Source: Bacillus sp. SKDU12
Lineage (GTDB): Bacteria > Bacillota > Bacilli > Bacillales > Bacillaceae
Direction: 5' to 3'
DNA length: 64,000 nt
Assembly: GCF_010093085.1 (NCBI RefSeq)
Contig: NZ_MSRC01000006.1
Coordinates: forward strand, 124,001 to 188,000
Below, piece by piece: positions 18,313 to 27,407 of the stretch. Under the pieces are notes generated by a model. That model was given only the letters and a program-made list of their open reading frames with translations. It was not told where the DNA came from and ran no database searches. The stretch's first letter is position 1, and the number at the start of each line of letters is the position of its first letter. Both the position numbers and the translations under genes were made by a program.

Positions 18313-19282
18313 ATTTTTGAGCAGCCGGCATCTCCTTCTGAAGCTCATCCAAAATGGCATTCGCCCCATCCACACTGCGGCGCAGCGACCACACCGCGCG
18401 ATCCACGTGGTACACATGTCCGTTTTTCACTGCCTTCAGTTTCTTCCAAAGCACATTCTTTTCAATCGGGCGTTTGCCGTCCGCATCGATGTCATCTGTT
18501 TTCCCTGTCATCAGAATGAGCACGTCCGGGTCTGTTTTCAGCAGCTGCTCCAGCGTCATCTTCATGTTCACTGAATCGCCGCCATTGCTTGATTCACTGT
18601 TTTCCGATGTGCTGATCGCATATCGATAGCCGGCCAATGTTAAAAGTCTTGATGTGAAGAAATTTTCATCTCTGGCCATAATCGTATCATTTGTATTTCC
18701 AATCAAAAGGACAGACTGGCTGTTAACATTGATTTTCCGCTTAGTCTCACTAAGCTTTTCTTCATGCGCTGTCAGCTTTTTCTCCATTACCTTCTCCTTG
18801 CCGACTGCTTTTGCAATCGTAAGGGAAGCGTCAATGGTATCCTGATAATCAGCGTTTAAGTTATCAAGCGCAATCGTCGGCGCAATTTTTTTCAGCTGGT
18901 CGTATATTTTCTTATGCCGGGTCGTGTCAGCAATAATGAAATCAGGCTCTAACGAAGCGATTTTTTCCATGCTTGGCTGTGAACGAGTGCCGACAGATGT
19001 GTAGCCGTTTATTTTCTTCAGCACATCCTTGTTGATCAGCTGCTTCGCTTTATTGTCATCGGCAACCCCGACAGGCGTAATACCGAGATCAAGCAGCGTA
19101 TCGATAAAACCAAGCTCAAGTACAACAACCCGCTTCGGATTCTCAGGTACATTTGTCTTCCCTAAATCATGTGTGATTTCAACTTTATTTCCTTTGCTGT
19201 TTTGATTGCCGCTTGAAGATGAGCAGGCCGCTGTTAAAACAGAAAGAAGCAAAACTGTAACAATAATCAGCGATTTTTTCAT
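18311..19282 (-). CDS. yhfQ: Iron-siderophore ABC transporter binding lipoprotein
   Basis: A 323-residue substrate-binding lipoprotein of the FhuD/BtuF fold. Residues 1-19 are a lipoprotein signal with the lipobox LTAAC (Cys20), so the protein is anchored to the outer face of the membrane. The periplasmic-binding signature NPKRVVVLELGFIDTLLDLG starts the mature fold. ATG 19282 follows CAGGAGA. A Fur-box-like dyad overlaps the promoter, so expression should rise in iron limitation. No permease is encoded nearby, so it probably works with a transporter elsewhere on the chromosome. Confidence 0.92.
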   Translation of the reverse strand: MKKSLIIVTVLLLSVLTAACSSSSGNQNSKGNKVEITHDLGKTNVPENPKRVVVLELGFIDTLLDLGITPVGVADDNKAKQLINKDVLKKINGYTSVGTRSQPSMEKIASLEPDFIIADTTRHKKIYDQLKKIAPTIALDNLNADYQDTIDASLTIAKAVGKEKVMEKKLTAHEEKLSETKRKINVNSQSVLLIGNTNDTIMARDENFFTSRLLTLAGYRYAISTSENSESSNGGDSVNMKMTLEQLLKTDPDVLILMTGKTDDIDADGKRPIEKNVLWKKLKAVKNGHVYHVDRAVWSLRRSVDGANAILDELQKEMPAAQK

Positions 19283-19342
19283 ATAGTCAAGTCTCCTGTA
19301 TGCAGTTTCTAAGAATAACATATCCAAGAGATAGTATACCAC

Positions 19343-19361
19343 GCAATGAGAATCATTATCA
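19343..19361 (-). promoter_or_regulatory. Fur box upstream of yhfQ
   Basis: On the minus strand TGATAATGATTCTCATTGC spans 19361 to 19343 and matches the 7-1-7 Fur consensus TGATAAT-N-ATTATCA with few mismatches. A TATACT -10 element follows it toward yhfQ. Ferric Fur would cover the promoter. Confidence 0.82.
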
Positions 19362-19572
19362 CTATTTATTTTTAAATCGAGAAGAGAAAGTTCAGCTGAT
19401 AGGAAAAACTGTTTCCCTCTATAGATTTCCTTCTAAATGCTTGTGTAGCCGATCGACTCCGTCTGCTTTTTGAATGATAATACGCCTGATGCAGGTTGCC
19501 ATCGTTGCCTTTGTCGGTTTGTTGTTTATGTTGAATCGAAAAAACGAATCATCACTCTCTTTTTCTTGTTTA

Positions 19573-19920
19573 TTATAAATAAATGACTAAAAAGCTAACA
19601 ACAATAACCGCACAGACTTTATAGCCCAGCTCTTTTTTATTGAAAAGATAAAATAAAGATTGGATCCCAGAGCTAATGATAAACGCATGAAAAAAGTACT
19701 CAAATGTGAATGGGAATCCTTGAAAAACAAACTGCATGAAAAGGGCTATTCCGGATAGATAAAACCAGCCATGATCATTAAAGATGTTTTTCATTTCTAA
19801 TTTGGCTTCATCAGATGAAGATATAGAAACATGTTCAATCGACAACTCTCTTTTTAGAGTTAAAAAGCCAGCTGCAAGAACCGATAATCCTAAAATGAGC
19901 TGAATAATCACCCCATACAT
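19573..19920 (-). CDS. Four-helix membrane protein, unknown (accessory)
   Basis: A 115-residue protein with about four hydrophobic segments (residues about 3-20, 50-68, 72-92 and 97-114) and a charged loop, HVSISSSDEAKLEM, after the first. ATG 19920 follows GTGGAGGA with good spacing, which supports a real gene. I do not recognise a family. In strain 168 yhfQ and yhfP lie next to each other, as I recall, so this looks like an extra gene. The 200 or so bases between it and yhfQ hold no convincing gene. Its base use is more AT-rich than its neighbours. Confidence 0.6.
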   Translation of the reverse strand: MYGVIIQLILGLSVLAAGFLTLKRELSIEHVSISSSDEAKLEMKNIFNDHGWFYLSGIALFMQFVFQGFPFTFEYFFHAFIISSGIQSLFYLFNKKELGYKVCAVIVVSFLVIYL

Positions 19921-20001
19921 AACATTCCTCCACTTAAAAATTTAGAAAGGAGCTAAGAAACGTCTATTTATGTCTATATCATAGCTTCACATTATACACA
20001 C

Positions 20002-20040
20002 AAAAAAGCTTGCAGAAAAACCTTCCTTTCTCTGCAAGCT
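20002..20040 (-). terminator. yhfP terminator
   Basis: AGCTTGCAGA (20007-20016) pairs with TCTGCAAGCT (20031-20040), followed on the minus strand by TTTTTT. Confidence 0.85.
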
Positions 20041-20047
20041 GGTTCTG

Positions 20048-21040
20048 TTAAAGCTTCACAATCACTCTTCCTTGAAGACGATTATGCAAAATATCTTTTA
20101 GCGCATCCGGCGCTTCGTCCAATGAAGCTTCTCTGTCTACGATAGTCAGCAGCTGATCAGGCTTAAGGTCAGAAGACATGCGGTCCCAAACTGCCGCTCT
20201 GACATCCATTGGACAGTACACTGAATCGATTCCGAGCAGGCTGATCCCGCGAAGAATAAATGGGTACACCGTTGCAGGAACCTCTCCCCCGCCCGTTAAA
20301 CCGCTTACCGCAACAGCTCCGCCATATTGGATTTTGCTTAAAAGCGAGGCCAGCGGTTTTCCGCCAACAGGATCGACCGCTCCCTGCCATTGCTGCTTGG
20401 ACAGTGCCTTAAGCGTTCCGTCATAGACCTCTTCCCTGCTGATCACTTCGCTTGCGCCGAGACGCTTCAAATAACCAGCCGCCTCCCGGTTTCCAGTGCT
20501 TGCCGCCACCTCATAGCCCCGCTTGTTCAGCATCGATACCGCAATTCCGCCGACACCGCCGGTTGCTCCTGTGACAAGCACACTCCCTTTTTCAGGAGAA
20601 AGGCCATTTTGTTCGAGCCGGTGCACCGATAGTGCCGCAGTAAATCCGGCCGTTCCGTACACCATCGCTTCTTTTAAAGTAAGATTCGCTGGCAGAGGCA
20701 CCAGCCAATCACCAGGCACTGAAGCATATTCACTTAATCCGCCATGGCGGGAGACACCGAGCTCATAGCTTGTCGCGATCACCTCATCACCTTCTGCAAA
20801 GCGCGGATCATTGGAAGAGACAACCGTACCCGCAGCGTCAATGCCCAATATAAGCGGATACTCTTTGACAATATTGCCGCCTGCTTTTCCAGCCAAGCCA
20901 TCTTTATAATTAATGCCGGAATAAGCAATTTTAATCAAGACACCGTCTTTTGGCAACTCCTCTGTTGACATGGTTTTCACATGAACTGAAACATCATCGG
21001 CTTGTTTCTCTGCCAGCAAAGCTTGAAATAACGTTGACAT
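20048..21040 (-). CDS. yhfP: Zinc-free MDR-family quinone oxidoreductase (YhdH/YhfP type)
   Basis: A 330-residue medium-chain dehydrogenase/reductase of the YhdH/YhfP subfamily, which use NADPH to reduce quinones or enoyl-CoA substrates such as acrylyl-CoA. The N-terminal catalytic domain shows GINYKDGLAGKAGG, and the nucleotide-binding motif VLVTGATGGVGGIAVS lies near residue 155. ATG 21040 is chosen over a GTG nine bases upstream that overlaps the AAAGGAGTG ribosome site. It is a single gene with its own terminator. Confidence 0.92.
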   Translation of the reverse strand: MSTLFQALLAEKQADDVSVHVKTMSTEELPKDGVLIKIAYSGINYKDGLAGKAGGNIVKEYPLILGIDAAGTVVSSNDPRFAEGDEVIATSYELGVSRHGGLSEYASVPGDWLVPLPANLTLKEAMVYGTAGFTAALSVHRLEQNGLSPEKGSVLVTGATGGVGGIAVSMLNKRGYEVAASTGNREAAGYLKRLGASEVISREEVYDGTLKALSKQQWQGAVDPVGGKPLASLLSKIQYGGAVAVSGLTGGGEVPATVYPFILRGISLLGIDSVYCPMDVRAAVWDRMSSDLKPDQLLTIVDREASLDEAPDALKDILHNRLQGRVIVKL

Positions 21041-21112
21041 TCGGCACACTCCTTTTTATTTCTATCGTAACCGAAGAACGTCCAAAAAACCAAATCATCA
21101 AGCTCTCGTTTT

Positions 21113-21559
21113 TCACTTAGCCGGCACATTGAGATGAGTGAACAAATGCAGTTTCCTCTTCGTAACCGTTTTGCCCATATAAACTTCTTGCCGTCCGATT
21201 GTGGTGTTAAGTTTTAAGCGATAAAAGTTTGCCCCATTTTCTGCAGCAAAATCCTTTACGGCAGACAGTAGCCGCCCGCCGGCTCCCTTTGTTCGCGCCT
21301 GAAGTGCCGCAAATAAGTCATTTCATATGTAGATTCTTTTCATTGACACAGAAGAAAACGTTAGGTAGAGCTGGGTAAAACCTATGAATTCCCCACTTTC
21401 TTCCGCGATTAAAATAATAGACTCGTCATATTCCAGACGCGCTTTCAAAAAAGCCTCTGCCTCCCCCAGATCGGACGCCTGCTTATAAAATCCCCGATAC
21501 TGGTCAAACAGCGGCGCGATGGCTGCTGTATCTGATGTCTTTGCTTGGCGAATCTTCAT
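21113..21559 (-). pseudogene. yhfO: Broken GNAT acetyltransferase yhfO
   Basis: The first 78 codons encode the N-terminal half of a GNAT-fold acetyltransferase (MKIRQAKTSDTAAIAPLF to SVSMKRIYI) and then meet TGA at 21323-21325, where the intact family member has a leucine codon. Reading on in the same frame restores NDLF and ARTKGAGGRLLSAVKDFA, the acetyl-CoA-binding motif. A second lesion, a frameshift, follows: the expected LYxQNGYEEETAFVH ending is found in another frame, reaching a stop at 21117-21119. With a stop before the cofactor site and a later shift, the gene is almost surely inactive. Confidence 0.85.
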
Positions 21560-21561
21560 TT

Positions 21562-21907
21562 TATTTCTTCCTCCTTCTCTAACATCGTTTCATTTTATTT
21601 TTTGTGGGAATTTCTATAAAGTTTATTTTTTAAAATACTTTTATCAAATTACACAGAAAAAATATCACAATAGTATTCAATACCATTACAAAAACAAGTG
21701 CAGGCCATTCGCATTATTTTTTTCGACAGGGATTTTCGGGACTCAGGAGCATTTAACCTGAAAATAAATCAGATTCCAACGTAATGAACATTTGCTCATG
21801 TCTATTTTCGCTTTTTCCTGTCTAAAACTAGTTATTTCGAGCCTCTACGGAAATAACGAGAGATGATATACCTAAATAGAGATAAAATCATTTCAAAAAA
21901 ATGGGTC
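21562..21907 (+). promoter_or_regulatory. Upstream control region of aprE
   Basis: No gene is seen here. In B. subtilis this AT-rich stretch before aprE holds sites for DegU, ScoC, SinR and AbrB; I could not fix individual sites with confidence. ScoC itself is encoded near the other end of this window. Confidence 0.6.
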
Positions 21908-21936
21908 TACTAAAATATGGGTTCATCTATTACAAT
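21908..21936 (+). promoter_or_regulatory. aprE sigma-A promoter
   Basis: TACTAA (21908-21913) and TACAAT (21931-21936) are 17 bases apart, identical to the known weak -35 and the -10 of the B. subtilis aprE promoter. The poor -35 explains the need for activators. Confidence 0.88.
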
Positions 21937-21944
21937 AAATTAAC

Positions 21945-21972
21945 AGAATAGTCTCCAAAATGAGTCTAATCT
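21945..21972 (+). promoter_or_regulatory. aprE 5' leader stem-loop
   Basis: AGAATAG (21945-21951) can pair with CTAATCT (21966-21972) with one A-A mismatch, at the expected 5' end of the message. The same position in B. subtilis aprE holds a hairpin that makes the mRNA unusually stable. Confidence 0.65.
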
Positions 21973-21999
21973 GAATTTTCTAAAAGGAGAGGGTAAAGA

Positions 22000-23136
22000 G
22001 TGAAAAGCAAAAAATTGTGGATCAGTTTGTTGTTTGCGTTAACATTAGTTTTTACGATGGCGTTCAGCAACATGTCTGCGCAGGCTTCCGGTAAAAACAG
22101 TACAGAAAAGAAGTACATTGTCGGATTTAAACAGACAATGAGCACCGCCAAGAAAAAGGATATTATTTCTGAGAAAGGCGGAAAAGTTCAAAAGCAGTTT
22201 AAATATGTTAACGCAGCCTCAGCAACATTGGATCAGAAAGCTGTAAAAGAAATAAAACAAGATTCCAGTGTTGCATATGTGGAAGAAGATCATATCGCAC
22301 ATGAATATGCGCAAACTGTTCCTTACGGCATTTCTCAAATTAAAGCGCCGGCTCTTCACTCTCAAGGCTACACAGGCACTAACGTAAAAGTGGCCGTTAT
22401 TGACAGCGGAATTGACTCTTCTCATCCTGACTTAAACGTCAAAGGAGGAGCAAGCTTCGTCCCTTCTGAACCAAGCCCATACCAAGACGGCAGTTCTCAC
22501 GGCACGCATGTAGCCGGTACGATCGCCGCTCTTAATAACTCAATTGGTGTACTGGGCGTAGCGCCAAACGCCTCTTTATATGCAGTAAAAGTTCTTGATT
22601 CAGCAGGAAGCGGCCAATATAGCTGGATTATTAATGGTATTGAGTGGGCGATTTCAAACAAAGTGAACGTGATTAACATGAGCCTTGGCGGACCTTCAGG
22701 TTCTGCAGCGCTGCAAACAGTTGTTGATAAAGCCGTTTCCAGCGGTATTGTAGTTGTTGCCGCAGCCGGAAACTCAGGCTCGTCCGGAAGCTCAAGCACA
22801 GTCGGCTATCCTGCAAAATATCCGTCTGCTATTGCGGTAGGTGCGGTAAACAGCAGCAGCCAAAGAGCGTCATTCTCAAGCGTGGGTCCTGAGCTGGATG
22901 TGATGGCTCCAGGCGTAGCCATCCAAAGCACACTTCCTAGAGGCGCATACGGCTCCAACAACGGAACATCAATGGCATCGCCTCACGTTGCCGGCGCAGC
23001 TGCGTTAATTCTTTCTAAGCACCCGACTTGGACAAACACGCAAGTCCGTAATCGTTTAGAGAGTACCGCAACACCTCTTGGAAACTCTTTCTACTATGGA
23101 AAAGGCTTAATCAATGTAGAAGCAGCTGCACGATAA
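22000..23136 (+). CDS. aprE: Extracellular serine alkaline protease (subtilisin E)
   Basis: Subtilisin is the major secreted alkaline protease. The precursor has 378 residues: a signal peptide of about 29 residues ending SAQA, an inhibitor-type propeptide, and a 275-residue mature enzyme starting at Ala104 (AQTVPYG). The catalytic triad is Asp135 (VIDSGID), His167 (SSHGTHVAG) and Ser324 (GTSMASPH), equal to 32, 64 and 221 in mature numbering. The GTG start follows AAAAGGAGAGG. The propeptide is three residues shorter than in strain 168 (TMSTAKKK here). Mature substitutions ([22 protein letters not shown]) set this apart from strain 168. Confidence 0.97.
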   Translation: MKSKKLWISLLFALTLVFTMAFSNMSAQASGKNSTEKKYIVGFKQTMSTAKKKDIISEKGGKVQKQFKYVNAASATLDQKAVKEIKQDSSVAYVEEDHIAHEYAQTVPYGISQIKAPALHSQGYTGTNVKVAVIDSGIDSSHPDLNVKGGASFVPSEPSPYQDGSSHGTHVAGTIAALNNSIGVLGVAPNASLYAVKVLDSAGSGQYSWIINGIEWAISNKVNVINMSLGGPSGSAALQTVVDKAVSSGIVVVAAAGNSGSSGSSSTVGYPAKYPSAIAVGAVNSSSQRASFSSVGPELDVMAPGVAIQSTLPRGAYGSNNGTSMASPHVAGAAALILSKHPTWTNTQVRNRLESTATPLGNSFYYGKGLINVEAAAR

Positions 23137-23138
23137 TA

Positions 23139-23178
23139 TAAAAAAGAAGCAGGTTCCTCCATACCTGCTTCTTTTTAC
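23139..23178 (+). terminator. aprE terminator
   Basis: Arms AAAAGAAGCAGGT (23142-23154) and ACCTGCTTCTTTT (23163-23175) pair perfectly and lie just before the convergent yhfN stop. Confidence 0.9.
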
Positions 23179-23189
23179 TTGCCATCATC

Positions 23190-24455
23190 CTATTGCTCCG
23201 CCTCATTCTCTTCTTTTTCCGCGTGTTGAATCCGTTCCATGATCGAAGGGTGGCTGCCCCTGAAAATCTTTACAAGCATCGGAGGATCAACCTGGCTGAG
23301 ACCCGTCACAGCTAAATCCTGAAACGTTTTAACAGCGGCTTCTCTGTTTTCCGTCAGCCTAATCCCATACTGGTCTGCCTGATTTTCCTCATAACGCGAA
23401 ACCGCATTAGAAAAAGGCATGACCGCAAAGCTCAAAAGAGACACCAAAAGCAATAACAGCGGCAATGCTGCAAGGTCCCGACTTCCCTCCAAATGAAACA
23501 TGCTGCGGGTAAGGCGAACCGTCCGCTTATAAAGCTTATCAATGACATAAAACCCGGCGAGCGACACGAGCAAATAACCGACCAGTCCGATATAGACGTG
23601 CTTCATGACATAATGACCCATTTCGTGGCCCATAATAAAGAGAATTTCTGAATCATCAAGCTTGTTTAGCGTTGTATCCCACAATACAATCCGTTTGTTA
23701 GCCCCGATCCCAGTGACATAGGCATTAAGCGCATTTGTTTTTTCAGACATGTTCACTTCATATACATGATCAGCGGGAATATTGGCTTCTTCCGCCAAAT
23801 CTAAAATTTTGCTTTCAAGCTCTTTATTTTTCAGCGGATAAAAATCATTGTATAAAGGATCAATAATAACAGGCTGAATAAAAAACAGAAACAGCGAAAA
23901 CGGCACTGTTAACAGCCAAGCGTATAACCACCATTTTTTTTCACGCCTTTTGATCAGCCAATAAAACAAGAGAACGCAAAGCGTAAAGATCGGAAAGCTG
24001 ATCCAAAAATCTATGGCCTGATCCTTAGCCCAGCTGGCCGCTGTCTGTGTGGAAATGTTGTAGTTAAGCGACACTTGATAGCCTATCCATTCTAAAGGCA
24101 GCGTCACCAACGTTGTGATCAGCGACAGCACAAACACAAAACAAACGATCTGCAAAAACCGAAAAGGCACGGCCGCTTCCATCCACTTCTTGATTTTCTT
24201 TGACGTGCCGCTGACAAGCAATACAAAGAACAAAAACCAATCAAGCGGAAGCCCGATAAAAAATAAAAAATTCTTTACATTCGAATACCGCTCAGCCACT
24301 GCCAATTCAGACGGCTTCATGAAAGAAGCCGGGTCAGCCTGTGTTCCTTTCACAGCCTCCGGTACTGCAGAATCACCAGAAAGGAAAAAATACCAATAAA
24401 AAAACAGCCCGTACAGCACGTAAGCAAGCCCTGCTGCCGCAATCCACTTGCGCAT
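23190..24455 (-). CDS. yhfN: Membrane metalloprotease, M48 / CAAX-protease-1 type
   Basis: A 421-residue integral membrane protease of family M48A, related to the Ste24/CAAX prenyl protease 1. The zinc motif HEMGH lies in FIMGHEMGHYVMKH, the third ligand Glu in YEENQADQYG, and the N-terminal half has several membrane helices and the domain typical of Ste24 (FPIFTLCVLLFYWLI). ATG 24455 follows GGAGTGAG. Bacterial members act in membrane protein quality control; the natural substrates are not known. It converges on aprE. Confidence 0.9.
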   Translation of the reverse strand: MRKWIAAAGLAYVLYGLFFYWYFFLSGDSAVPEAVKGTQADPASFMKPSELAVAERYSNVKNFLFFIGLPLDWFLFFVLLVSGTSKKIKKWMEAAVPFRFLQIVCFVFVLSLITTLVTLPLEWIGYQVSLNYNISTQTAASWAKDQAIDFWISFPIFTLCVLLFYWLIKRREKKWWLYAWLLTVPFSLFLFFIQPVIIDPLYNDFYPLKNKELESKILDLAEEANIPADHVYEVNMSEKTNALNAYVTGIGANKRIVLWDTTLNKLDDSEILFIMGHEMGHYVMKHVYIGLVGYLLVSLAGFYVIDKLYKRTVRLTRSMFHLEGSRDLAALPLLLLLVSLLSFAVMPFSNAVSRYEENQADQYGIRLTENREAAVKTFQDLAVTGLSQVDPPMLVKIFRGSHPSIMERIQHAEKEENEAEQ

Positions 24456-24604
24456 AACGTCTCACTCCTCACATCAACCCGTTACTTCTATTGTAATCAT
24501 AAATGCAAGTTCTTAGAACCAAGCTGTAGGTTCGCACTTTTCCGTCCATTTAAGCATGGAAAACCTGATTGCTGGGAAAACTAACAATGTTTGGAGTGAT
24601 GCAA

Positions 24605-25000
24605 ATGAAAAAAATAGTGGCAGCCATCGTGGTTATCGGTCTTGTGTTTATTGCATTTTTCTATCTTTACAGTCGGTCAGGCGATGTGTATCAATCGGTG
24701 GACGCGGATTTAATCACGCTGTCTTCAAGCAGTCAGGAAAAAATCGAGATCGAAAAAAGACAGCACGTCAAAGATATGCTGGACATTATGAATCAGGGAA
24801 AACAGCTGAAGCCAGAAAAAATGTCACCCCCTGATTACGAAGGGACAATCAAGTTTCATAAAGACCGGTACGACTCATTCAGGCTTTGGATTGACGGCAG
24901 CCAAGAAGCCGTTTATTTGAAGGACGGGACATACTACAAATTAAACAAACACGATACGAAGGCGATGCGAGACATTATGAAAAAAGAAGCAAAGGATTAA
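24605..25000 (+). CDS. yhfM: Membrane-anchored protein YhfM, unknown function
   Basis: A 131-residue protein with a single N-terminal helix (KKIVAAIVVIGLVFIAFFYLY), either an uncleaved anchor or a signal peptide, followed by a polar domain facing outside (EGTIKFHKDRYDSFRLWIDG). ATG 24605 is preceded by TTGGAGTGA; two earlier in-frame starts have no ribosome site. It is a single gene ending in a terminator. No function can be assigned. Confidence 0.8.
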   Translation: MKKIVAAIVVIGLVFIAFFYLYSRSGDVYQSVDADLITLSSSSQEKIEIEKRQHVKDMLDIMNQGKQLKPEKMSPPDYEGTIKFHKDRYDSFRLWIDGSQEAVYLKDGTYYKLNKHDTKAMRDIMKKEAKD

Positions 25001-25003
25001 AAC

Positions 25004-25038
25004 TGAAAAAAGCGAAGCCCACCGCTTCGCTTTTTTCC
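25004..25038. terminator. Bidirectional terminator between yhfM and lcfB
   Basis: AAAAAAGCGAAGC pairs with GCTTCGCTTTTTT (25024-25036) around a short CCACC loop. Confidence 0.9.
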
Positions 25039-25040
25039 TA

Positions 25041-26582
25041 TTAATGAGGCAAAATATCTTTCAGTGCCCGTCTGAGCATTTTTCCTGTCGCATTTTTCGG
25101 AATCTCGTCAAGAAACGTAATGACAGCAGGTCGTTTGTATTTTGCAAGATGTTTTTCACAATGCGTAATGATATCTGCTTCTGTTACCCCAGAATGTTTC
25201 GGCACCACATATCCATTTACCGCTTCCCCGCTTTGAGCGTCTGGCACACCAATGACAACCGCCTCCTTAACATCGGGGTGACTGTAGAGCACCTCCTCCA
25301 CCTCACGCGGATAGACGTTGTATCCTCCTACAATGATCATGTCCTTTTTTCGGTCAACAATGTAAAAATAGCCGTCCTCATCCCGTCTCGCCAAATCTCC
25401 CGTATACAGCCACCCGTCTTTTAAGGCGTTCTTTGTTTCCATTGGCATTTTATAATAGCCTTTCATCACATTAGGGCCTTTCACAATTAATTCACCTACT
25501 TGGTGAGCGGGCAGCTCGTGTCCGAGCGGATCTACGACTTTGTTTTCGACATGCAGGATACTTGTCCCGACGGAACCCGGCTTTCTGCCTCTGTCAAACG
25601 GGTTAAAGCACGTGACAGGTGAAGCTTCCGAAAGTCCGTAGCCTTCTAAAATGGTCACTCCGAATTTTTCTTCAAATGCGGTCAGCAGCGTGACTGGCAT
25701 CGCTGCACCTCCCGAGATGCACAGCCGGATGGAAGAAAAGTCATCTTCCTTTCCGTTTTCATGCTGAAACAAGTAATTATACATTGTAGGTACACCGGCA
25801 AAAATGGTCGCCTGCCTCTCTTTCACAAGCTGAAAAACAGATGTCGGACTAAACTGAGGCTCAACCAAGACAGTTGCGCCGCTCATCAGCGGGGCATTCA
25901 TACAGACGGTTAAACAAAACACGTGAAACATCGGAAGAGCACAGACCACATTGTCCTTCTCATCCATCCCCAAATAACCGGCGACATCGTTGGCATTGCT
26001 GTACAAATTTTGATGGGTCAGCATGGCGCCTTTCGGTTTTCCGGTTGTTCCTGACGTGTATAAAATAACTGCGGTATCATCAAGGACAAGCTTTGGGCTT
26101 TGTTTAGAGGCATATGTCGAGCGCAACATTTTTGCAAACGTTGTCATTTTCATTTTGACCTCTGGATCGGAAGCTTCCGGCTCGGCATCTCCCGTCTGGC
26201 ATAAAATGACGAGCTCAACCTTTGGCAGTGATTCATGCATGCTTTCATAAAGCGGTAAAAGCTGATCAACGCCAACGATTGCTTTTACATCACCATTTGT
26301 CAGCATATAACCGATTTCTGTCGGTGTGTACAGCGGATTGATAGGCACAGCCACGATTCCAGCCTTTAACGCGCCAAAAAACGCGATCATAAAATCCGGC
26401 GAATTGCCAAGCAGCAAAGCGAGATGGTCCCCTTTCTCCATACCGGCTTCCTGAAGGCCTTGTGCAAAGCGCTGAATTCTTTCATTCAGCTCCTGATACG
26501 TCATGATGTGATCCTTAAACCTGCATGCGATGCTATCGGGCTTCTCAGATGCTGTCTCTTCCAATCGCGAAACGAGATTCAT
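25041..26582 (-). CDS. lcfB: Long-chain fatty-acid-CoA ligase LcfB
   Basis: Activates long-chain fatty acids to acyl-CoA for beta-oxidation. The 513-residue protein has the AMP-binding motif [17 protein letters not shown], the hinge/adenylate motif [17 protein letters not shown], and the C-terminal catalytic lysine in [19 protein letters not shown] 26582 follows GGGGTGGGAGA. A FadR-type palindrome lies 18 bases upstream, so long-chain acyl-CoA should induce the gene. A longer in-frame start upstream would place the operator inside the coding region and is rejected. Confidence 0.94.
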   Translation of the reverse strand: MNLVSRLEETASEKPDSIACRFKDHIMTYQELNERIQRFAQGLQEAGMEKGDHLALLLGNSPDFMIAFFGALKAGIVAVPINPLYTPTEIGYMLTNGDVKAIVGVDQLLPLYESMHESLPKVELVILCQTGDAEPEASDPEVKMKMTTFAKMLRSTYASKQSPKLVLDDTAVILYTSGTTGKPKGAMLTHQNLYSNANDVAGYLGMDEKDNVVCALPMFHVFCLTVCMNAPLMSGATVLVEPQFSPTSVFQLVKERQATIFAGVPTMYNYLFQHENGKEDDFSSIRLCISGGAAMPVTLLTAFEEKFGVTILEGYGLSEASPVTCFNPFDRGRKPGSVGTSILHVENKVVDPLGHELPAHQVGELIVKGPNVMKGYYKMPMETKNALKDGWLYTGDLARRDEDGYFYIVDRKKDMIIVGGYNVYPREVEEVLYSHPDVKEAVVIGVPDAQSGEAVNGYVVPKHSGVTEADIITHCEKHLAKYKRPAVITFLDEIPKNATGKMLRRALKDILPH

Positions 26583-26599
26583 TCTCCCACCCCTTAAAG

Positions 26600-26617
26600 T
26601 GAATGAATAGTCATTCA
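26600..26617 (-). promoter_or_regulatory. FadR operator of lcfB
   Basis: TGAATGA (26600-26606) and TCATTCA (26611-26617) form a perfect dyad with a 4-base centre, matching the Bacillus FadR (YsiA) operator that controls lcfA, lcfB and other fatty-acid breakdown genes. Confidence 0.85.
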
Positions 26618-26660
26618 TTATTGAAGAAAAGCTTGCCCCTTCATTATAGAGAAACAGAAA

Positions 26661-26692
26661 AAAACACTCAAGAGCAAAAAGCCCTGAGTGTC
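26661..26692 (-). terminator. yhfK terminator
   Basis: ACACTCA (26664-26670) pairs with TGAGTGT (26685-26691), followed on the minus strand by TTTTTTTC. Confidence 0.8.
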
Positions 26693-26699
26693 AGTACTG

Positions 26700-27344
26700 T
26701 TATAGTTTCTTTAACGCTTCAGCAATCGGCGTATCTCCCTCTGTCAGATCAAAGGCCCGATTTTCCGTATTGGCTTCATCTAAAGAAGCAATAACCGTTT
26801 TCGCAACATCTTCACGGGAGATATATCCCCGCTCAAGATCAGCTGCTGCTGAAACAGCCCCTGTTCCAGGCTCATCGCGAAGGCCTCCCGGGCGGATAAT
26901 CGTATACGTTAAACCGCTTGCTTCCAGAATTTTATCAGCATAATGCTTGGCCACATAATAAGGTTTAAGTGATTCATTCCAATTTTCACGGTTGTGGGCT
27001 TGCAGGGCGCTGACCATAATAAATCGTTTGATTCCCGCGATATCCGCAGCTTCAATCGCTTTTGCCGCTCCATCCAAATCTACAAGAAGCGTTTTATCAT
27101 CGCCTGTGCTGCCGCCGGAACCCGCTGTAAAAATGATCGCATCACAGCCTTTTGCCGCGGCGGCGATTTCTTCCGGGCTGCCCTCCAGATTCGCAAGCAC
27201 AGCTTCTGCACCGGCAGCTTCGAGAGACGCTTTCTGCTCTTCTTTTCTGACCATCGCTCTGACAGAATGATCAGGGTTATCTTGGAATAAAGATACGAGT
27301 CTTTGACCGATTTTTCCGTTCGCTCCGATTAAAAACACTTTCAT
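26700..27344 (-). CDS. yhfK: NAD(P)-binding atypical short-chain dehydrogenase
   Basis: A 214-residue cytoplasmic protein of the NAD(P)-binding, atypical SDR group (similar to YwnB and NmrA-like reductases). The nucleotide motif is LIGANGKIGQRLVSLF at the N-terminus. The active site shows Tyr and Lys in PYYVAKHYADK, and the TIIRPGGL segment is typical. ATG 27344 follows GGAGGGA; an upstream in-frame ATG is not supported. It lies downstream of lplJ in the same direction with 63 bases between them and ends in a terminator. The substrate is unknown. Confidence 0.88.
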   Translation of the reverse strand: MKVFLIGANGKIGQRLVSLFQDNPDHSVRAMVRKEEQKASLEAAGAEAVLANLEGSPEEIAAAAKGCDAIIFTAGSGGSTGDDKTLLVDLDGAAKAIEAADIAGIKRFIMVSALQAHNRENWNESLKPYYVAKHYADKILEASGLTYTIIRPGGLRDEPGTGAVSAAADLERGYISREDVAKTVIASLDEANTENRAFDLTEGDTPIAEALKKL

Positions 27345-27407
27345 AAGAATCCCTCCTGTCTTCATTATTTCAAAAACACAGCCGCTCTTTCAAACAATGT
27401 GTTTTGC

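Noticed and set aside
19474-19578. 34-codon plus-strand hydrophobic frame (MIIRLMQVAIVAFVG)
   Set aside because: No ribosome site, and it overlaps the end of the minus-strand membrane gene; at best a remnant.
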